NCBI GenBank assembly: GCA_025331125.1
Contig: JAOALB010000175.1
Coordinates: 1-64,000 of the forward strand
Direction: 5' to 3'
From: Mycogone perniciosa
Lineage: Eukaryota > Ascomycota > Sordariomycetes > Hypocreales > Hypocreaceae
DNA: 64,000 nucleotides
Of this stretch, positions 59,507 through 64,000 are shown one piece after another (the stretch's first letter is position 1; each line of letters starts with the position of its first letter). Below the pieces are notes generated by a model. The model worked only from the letters and a program-made list of their open reading frames with translations, was not told the DNA's origin and ran no database searches. Position numbers and translations under genes: made by a program.

Positions 59507-60083
59507 ATGGAACAGGATGCGCCTTTTCATCAGCCCGACTTTCGTTTGGCGGTAGATCATATACGGGAGGCAGCAAGTCAACTTGAGCGGTGCGCAAATA
59601 TTCCGGCAGTAAATGGTGGTGTGGCTATACTAGAGAGACTGGATGCAGTTATAGGGCAGCTTGCTTTATTGACTCAGAAGGTGGATGCATTAGATCGCAA
59701 ACAGGGTACAGCGTGAGCGATTGTCTGTTTTTTGCTTGTATTGAATGCTGACGTCAGTATTTTGTTGGATTGAAGTGATCGCAATTCCCGAGCGAGATTG
59801 GCAAACAGTATTGTCATTATGGGAGAGATGCCTCTTGAGCCTTTGTATCATCCAGAGACTGGTGATGTGATTCAGAACTGTCCCTCGACACTAGCAGAAC
59901 TGGAAGGATTAGGTGGTAAGTCATTGTTTCCATTGATGCCGAGAGCTTTGCTAAGTACAGATACAATTAGTCCGTGAGACAGGAGACTTGTTGCGTCAGT
60001 TGGGTGAGATTGTACCAAGAGCAGAAGCAGCAAAGAAGCGACAGTTAAAGATAGCATTTGGTGTTCGGACACAGATTATTTGA
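59507..60083 (+). CDS. Small three-exon protein, unknown (152 aa)
   Basis: Exons 59507-59712, 59776-59915 and 59971-60083. The 63-nt and 55-nt introns begin GTGAGC and GTAAGT and end AAG and TAG, with CTGAC and CTAAG branch-like sites. Splicing gives 459 nt in one frame. Residues 1-70 are helical (RLAVDHIREAASQLERCANI, AILERLDAVIGQLALLTQKV); then DRNSRARLANSIVI, MPLEPLYHPETGDVIQNCPS, TLAELEGLGVRETGDLLRQL and a basic end RQLKIAFGVRTQII. This ordering (N-terminal helix, Arg-Leu-Ala-Asn-Ser, Leu-x-Pro-Leu, TG.VI..CP, LxxL) matches a widespread fungal family of unknown function. Nothing indicates secretion. Confidence 0.65.
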
Positions 60084-61054
60084 TTTCGTTGTGTGTTTAT
60101 GAGATGGAGTTTGTGGAGTTATTATCTATTTTGGGAGGGTTGATACTTATTCCAAGATGATAGATAGTTATTATCACCGCCGGAGGCCTGGCTTTCAACT
60201 AGAATAGAGATCCCCTTGGGGTGCAGAGCGGCCGTAGGACGCGATGTGAATATGTTACTGTAGTGTTGATGATCTTGACTTTGTGATTGTTATTTAATTA
60301 TTTAGTATTGTAGTATTATTTAGAGAGAATGTATGAGAATACTATTGTTAGACAGTTGAATGAGATATTTATTGAGGATTGTGTCGTTGTGATGTTCATT
60401 TAATTACTTGGATGTGATATTTTATTTTGTTAGAGTGACTCTGAGTAATTTAATTTTGTGAGCGTGTAGCGAGGTGGTGATGGAGTCAAGTGGAACAGAC
60501 AAATACTAAAAGCCCACGATCCCGGGCACTGGGGACCCCCTGCGACGAGAGGAGCGGGCAGTGTGAGCGTGAGTGTGCGGGGTTCGGAGAAACTCAGTCG
60601 AGAGAGTCGAAACGGAACAACAGAGAGCCAATGGCGAGCTAGGGCAGTAAAACCTGAGAAAGATTTTCCGGGATGATATTTCAGAATGGAATTTCAGGTC
60701 ACTGTTGGCTGTACGGAGTATGGCGAGCGGCATCTGGGGCCCGATTTCTACATATGTGCTCCAGATTGAGTCAAGAATACTAGTTAGTATTACTTCATAG
60801 ATGTACCGCATTTCAGTAGGATATACGGAGTACCCCCGATGAGATAGAAGTGACAGGCTGGGACCTCTTTCAAATCGGCTATCCGAAATGGCCGATTTTG
60901 TTTACTGTCCCGGATCCAATGCCACACACGGCGTCCAGGCCATAAATATAGCGACCAGAAAGCTTTTAGCCACTCTGGAGTACGTGGTATTGTATCACGA
61001 CCCACAACAACGGGCATGTACATAACCAAATTGTGTGATTCTCCCTAAGCGAGC
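60084..61054. other. Intergenic, possibly retrotransposon flank
   Basis: TACGGAGTA words occur at 60712 and 60824. A G-rich patch lies at 60,500-60,580. No gene is visible and no LTR was recognised for the copia relic that follows. Confidence 0.35.
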
Positions 61055-61960
61055 TTCACAGTTCAGATCAGAGGTGAACCACCAAAAGAGCAATAGTGCC
61101 AGGCGCGCAGCGCGGCTCTTTGTGTGTGGGAACCAACAAGCACCTGGAGATCTACCAACAAGGACCACAACACTCGCAGGAATGTCGTTCAGAGCCCTGA
61201 TGGCGATAGCAGTAGAATATGGCTTGGAAGTCGAATAAACGGATGCAGTTTGTTAACCGCGAATTGGATGAAGTTGTCTATATGAGAATGCCACCTGGAT
61301 TTGAGACGGGGCACGGCGCTAAGACTACGGAAAGCCTTGTGCGGACTGAGAGGATCCACCTCTGCTGTGGTAGAAGGACCTCAAACGAGCTCGGGAAGAA
61401 CTAGGGTTCAGGACTGTTCCTCAGGAACCGTGTGTCATGATGCAGAAACGATATGTTTGGGCGTATCGAAGGGAATATCAGAAGATGGCGAAGGAAGCTA
61501 TTGAAAGTCGGAAAGCACGGTATCAGATGGGCTTAATGAACGAGCCAAAGTGGCTTCTTAGAATCCACATCGTTCGAGACAGGAGATCAAAGACGATCTA
61601 GCTAACCCAATAAGCATATATTGATAAAATCGCACATCGATTGGGAATTGACTCGAAGGTCAAGCTTCCGGGCATGCCAATGGCTCAAGAAGAGCTGTTG
61701 CCATCTTATGGAATAGCAACAAAGGAGTCTATCGGGCTGTACTAACAGAAGGTCGGGTCGTTTTCGTTTGCAGCTATTATAGCGAAAACGTCACTGCAGA
61801 GCTTTTCTGTCGTGCGAGGATCAGTGTCGGGAACGTTTGGGAGTGCACAGACTGCTGGCTCCATGCAGCATCCCGATGAAGTTGGTATCCATACAAGCAA
61901 CATGGCACTCAACACTCAATCATGCCAAAGCTTCGCTCTGTACATGTGCATATCTGTGTT
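61055..61960 (+). pseudogene. Ty1/copia reverse transcriptase relic
   Basis: Frameshifted pieces line up in order with fungal copia polyproteins: NQQAPGDLPTRTTTLAGMSF, RALMAIAVEYGLEVE, a stretch with LDEVVYMRMPPGFETG, RKALCGLRGS, ELGFRTVPQEPCVMMQK, AKEAIESRKARYQMGLMNEP, AYIDKIAHRLGI, PMAQEELLPSYGIATKESIG and VGSFSFAAIIAKT. The YVDD-containing stretch is missing between QEPC and the next block (YVWAYRREY), so an internal deletion is likely. Several stops occur. No LTRs or gag are visible. It is a dead fragment. Confidence 0.75.
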
Positions 61961-62130
61961 CGTTTTTCCGGACACAAATTCGGGGGCGAAGTATGTTGTT
62001 CGCAACACTTAACTCGCTCCTCACGCAGGATAATGGCTTCAACCCAAGAGTGTCATGAAATCCCGATAAGGTAGCACTCATTCATCATGTTTGTTTCACG
62101 CAGGAGAGACCAAGAGATGCATAATCTATC

Positions 62131-63096
62131 TTAGTTCTCCTGTGCTTCAGACAGCTCTCGAGAACTCGTATTGGGGTTGGTTGTTGTGCCAGCATCAGAC
62201 GATGTTTCTTCACTGTCATTTTCGGCTTGGGCTTGCCTCACGGCGTCCCTAAATTTACGCCACCTCTTTCGATCTGACGGACTTGAGCCTATCCGCCACT
62301 CAAGACGGGTTTCTTTTGAGGCGCGACTGGAGTGGGCGCCCTCCTCTTCTCCATGTTGCGGAAATAACGATGCCCCAATCTTTGGTCGGGGGGGTATTGG
62401 GCAATCGCCGAAATGCGACACACGCGAGCGTTTGGCATTTGGGCGTGGTAGCATACTCTGCTGAGCCATCTGGTGAGCCTTTAGGCGGAACTGGTCGAAG
62501 TTACTTTCACGAAGGCCGAGAATCATCTCTAGTTGTTCCACAACTAGATCAGGACGCTCTATGATGCTCTCCCTGTCGCTGCTTTCGGAATCGGATTGCT
62601 GGCCGTGATGGGGTATAATGTCGTAGAAGTCAGCGAGGTAGGTCAACATGCGGCGCTGGCGCTCGCTCTCAAGAGATCTCATTGAGTAGAATTCATTGGC
62701 GTGCTTGGGAAAGTATTTGCGGTCGGGCTCGATGATGCCTTGGCCAGGACGGAAAGCAACAACTGGGCGGATCGAAAGAGTTGGATTGTGCAGGTTGTTG
62801 TTTCTAAGGACAGCCGACATCTGCATGCTTTCGGCCCGTAGTTCTTGGATTTGTTTGCTGGTATCGGCCCGTAGTTCTTGGATTTGTTTGCTGGTATCGG
62901 CCCGTAGATCTTGGATTTGTTTGCTGGCATCGGCCCGTAGTTCTTGGACACTTTCCTTGACCTCCTTGAGCTCGCTGCTGACTTGACAGATCGAGTTACG
63001 GATAGAGGAGAGCTCGTGACTGAGCAGCGAATTTTGCTTGTTTTGACTATCGATATACTCGTCGCGAAGCAGATATGTAGACGAGGAGGTCGCCAT
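62131..63096 (-). CDS. Coiled-coil protein with four 11-residue repeats (321 aa)
   Basis: The frame runs from ATG 63096 (MATSSSTYLLRDEYIDSQNK) to a stop at 62131; the frame extends further upstream but without ATG. Residues about 15-95 are a coiled coil with the repeat ELRAD(T/A)SKQIQ occurring four times, from a 33-bp tandem repeat in the DNA (62832-62948). Then come LRNNNLHNPTLSIRPVVAFR, GIIEPDRKYFPKHANEFYSM, ERQRRMLTYLADFYDI and LEMILGLRESNFDQFR, a conserved segment I know from Aspergillus-type hypothetical proteins, and a Ser/Arg-rich tail. No signal or membrane segment. Function unknown. Confidence 0.75.
   Translation of the reverse strand: MATSSSTYLLRDEYIDSQNKQNSLLSHELSSIRNSICQVSSELKEVKESVQELRADASKQIQDLRADTSKQIQELRADTSKQIQELRAESMQMSAVLRNNNLHNPTLSIRPVVAFRPGQGIIEPDRKYFPKHANEFYSMRSLESERQRRMLTYLADFYDIIPHHGQQSDSESSDRESIIERPDLVVEQLEMILGLRESNFDQFRLKAHQMAQQSMLPRPNAKRSRVSHFGDCPIPPRPKIGASLFPQHGEEEGAHSSRASKETRLEWRIGSSPSDRKRWRKFRDAVRQAQAENDSEETSSDAGTTTNPNTSSRELSEAQEN
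62832..62948. repeat. 33-bp in-frame tandem repeat
   Basis: The unit CGGCCCGTAG(T/A)TCTTGGAT plus TTGTTTGCTGG(T/C)AT occurs three full times and once partially, inside the coding sequence of the coiled-coil protein. Copies differ by one or two bases. Confidence 0.9.
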
Positions 63097-63790
63097 GACT
63101 GTTTGATAGCAGGAATAGATGTGAATCAAAGATGGAGGGGATGGGGAATGATAGGAGTTGACTTACTTCGTACTCCGTAGGTAGACCAGGAAATCAGCTC
63201 CAGGTCACGTGAAGTGTTGTGGAGGCGGTTTAATTTCGCCCGCCAATGGCTGCGCGTTGTTAAACATTCACCCGTGGTTGATTACGTGAGCCCTTTGCAC
63301 CACCAGTTCTTCCCAACTACACAGTACTATACCAAGGCTTGCTTATAATTCGACAAAATACACCAAATAAGCTCGAGCACACTTCCTCGTCCCTATGCCC
63401 TTTTTTGCCTGCTATAGTGGGAGTTGATCGACTCTGCGTAGGTTGAGTTAGTGTCAACACCATAATTTCTCCACAATTCTAGGAGTAGCGTTAGTTTTCT
63501 ATCGATTCTCTGCACAGGGAACACTCATGCTGATTTACCCTACATGTGGGGAGAGACGCGTCGAGTACCTCGTAGTTTTGAGAAAGTTAGAGCCTTTAAA
63601 CTGTCAATTAACTTATAGTAAGCATGATTGCATTTTAATATATTCTCTTGTTCATATAAATCTATTCATTTATTGTCCGTTGGCGACCCTAAGAGGGTGA
63701 GGGGTTAGTTTGATATGTGTTAGGACGGGTATGTATGTACCTACAGTAGTCAATGCCTCCACCATTTCTTATTGCATTTCTGCAGATACA
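63097..63790. other. Intergenic, no gene seen
   Basis: Probably includes the promoter of the coiled-coil gene; a TACTCCGTA word lies at 63171. No other coding sequence recognised. Confidence 0.4.
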
Positions 63791-63794
63791 GTTG

Positions 63795-63990
63795 TGAGCG
63801 AAATAGGCGTCCTCTTCAATTACAGAGTACACTCTTTCAGAATTTCCGAGCGCGGACTGCGGGTACCTAGATATACTTTTATATTCAAGGTTATTATTAA
63901 ACAGTCGAAACTGGCTTTCGAGTTACCCCCGCAGAACCTAGCCAATTATGGATTCTGCAACATCAGGTGGTGGAAAGTATCTATGAAGTT
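63795..63990 (+). mobile_element. Tc1-like end fragment, copy 2
   Basis: GAGCGAAATAGGCGTCCTC, then GCGGACTGCGGGTACCTA, AAACTGGCTTTCGAGTTACC, CCTAGCCAATTATGGATTC and AGGTGGTGGAAAG follow the same order as 56416-56610. It runs to the window edge, so its length is unknown. Confidence 0.5.
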
Positions 63991-64000
63991 CTGCTAGGTA

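Noticed and set aside
62931..63180. Extended start of the coiled-coil protein upstream of 63096
   Set aside because: The upstream extension lacks an ATG; the first ATG gives the MATSSSTY start seen in relatives.
28424..64000. Search for a Starship captain (DUF3435), a secondary-metabolite cluster, or a CRISPR array
   Set aside because: No tyrosine-recombinase, polyketide or peptide synthase, or regularly spaced repeats were seen.

Overview
The window looks like nuclear DNA of a filamentous ascomycete. Genes carry short spliceosomal introns (44-63 nt) with CTRAY-type branch sites, and the recognisable families (rhodopsin-fold membrane proteins, kinase-like proteins, DUF7587-like, F-box/DUF7730-like, STAND-type N-terminal domain) are ones I know from Aspergillus/Penicillium-type fungi. 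The genus is an inference. There is no sign of a bacterium, organelle or virus.

The window has two parts. Positions 1 to about 29,100 are an extremely A+T-rich block with no credible intact gene and an overwhelming excess of TpA. It looks like repeat DNA decayed by repeat-induced point mutation (RIP). Inside it I can still see two terminal-inverted-repeat (TIR) elements (7408-7766 and 11609-12012), a family of small TIR elements (14112-14376, 14775-14842, 19793-20316), an inverted repeat pair (16.4 and 23.4 kb), a direct repeat pair (22.3 and 25.1 kb), a duplicated coding relic (8.8 and 18.0 kb), a short LTR-like piece (757-883), a 9-bp minisatellite, and a solo LTR at the edge (28424-28809).

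Positions 29,100-64,000 have ordinary base composition but are gene-poor, with long empty stretches and many broken genes. Probable intact genes: a coiled-coil protein (30114-31271), a C2H2 zinc-finger protein with one intron (38743-39731), a DUF7587-like protein (41249-42253), a small secreted cysteine-rich protein (45101-45319), an unknown 250-aa protein (46379-47131), a bZIP-like protein with one intron (47421-47932), a seven-helix rhodopsin-fold protein with three introns (49251-50312), a kinase-like protein without an obvious catalytic loop (52700-53524), an F-box/DUF7730-like protein (57695-58777), a 152-aa three-exon protein (59507-60083) and a coiled-coil protein (62131-63096). Broken genes: a conserved fungal protein (32077-33211), a long kinase-like ORF with one in-frame stop (34354-36645), a STAND/Helo-like N-terminus (37564-37760), a Tc1/mariner transposase within a 1.4-kb element (54017-55414) and a Ty1/copia reverse transcriptase (61055-61960).

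The most striking structure is at 44.7-48.7 kb. A 450-bp TA-flanked MITE is split into two halves (44701-45022 and 48546-48673), and the 9-bp word TATTATGTA is duplicated at the break. The roughly 3.5 kb between the halves holds three complete genes (secreted cysteine-rich protein, 250-aa unknown, bZIP-like protein) and a second, intact, inverted copy of the same MITE (45853-46295). It looks like a gene-carrying insertion with a 9-bp target-site duplication. The whole region reads as an accessory, probably subtelomeric or heterochromatin-bordering, compartment.
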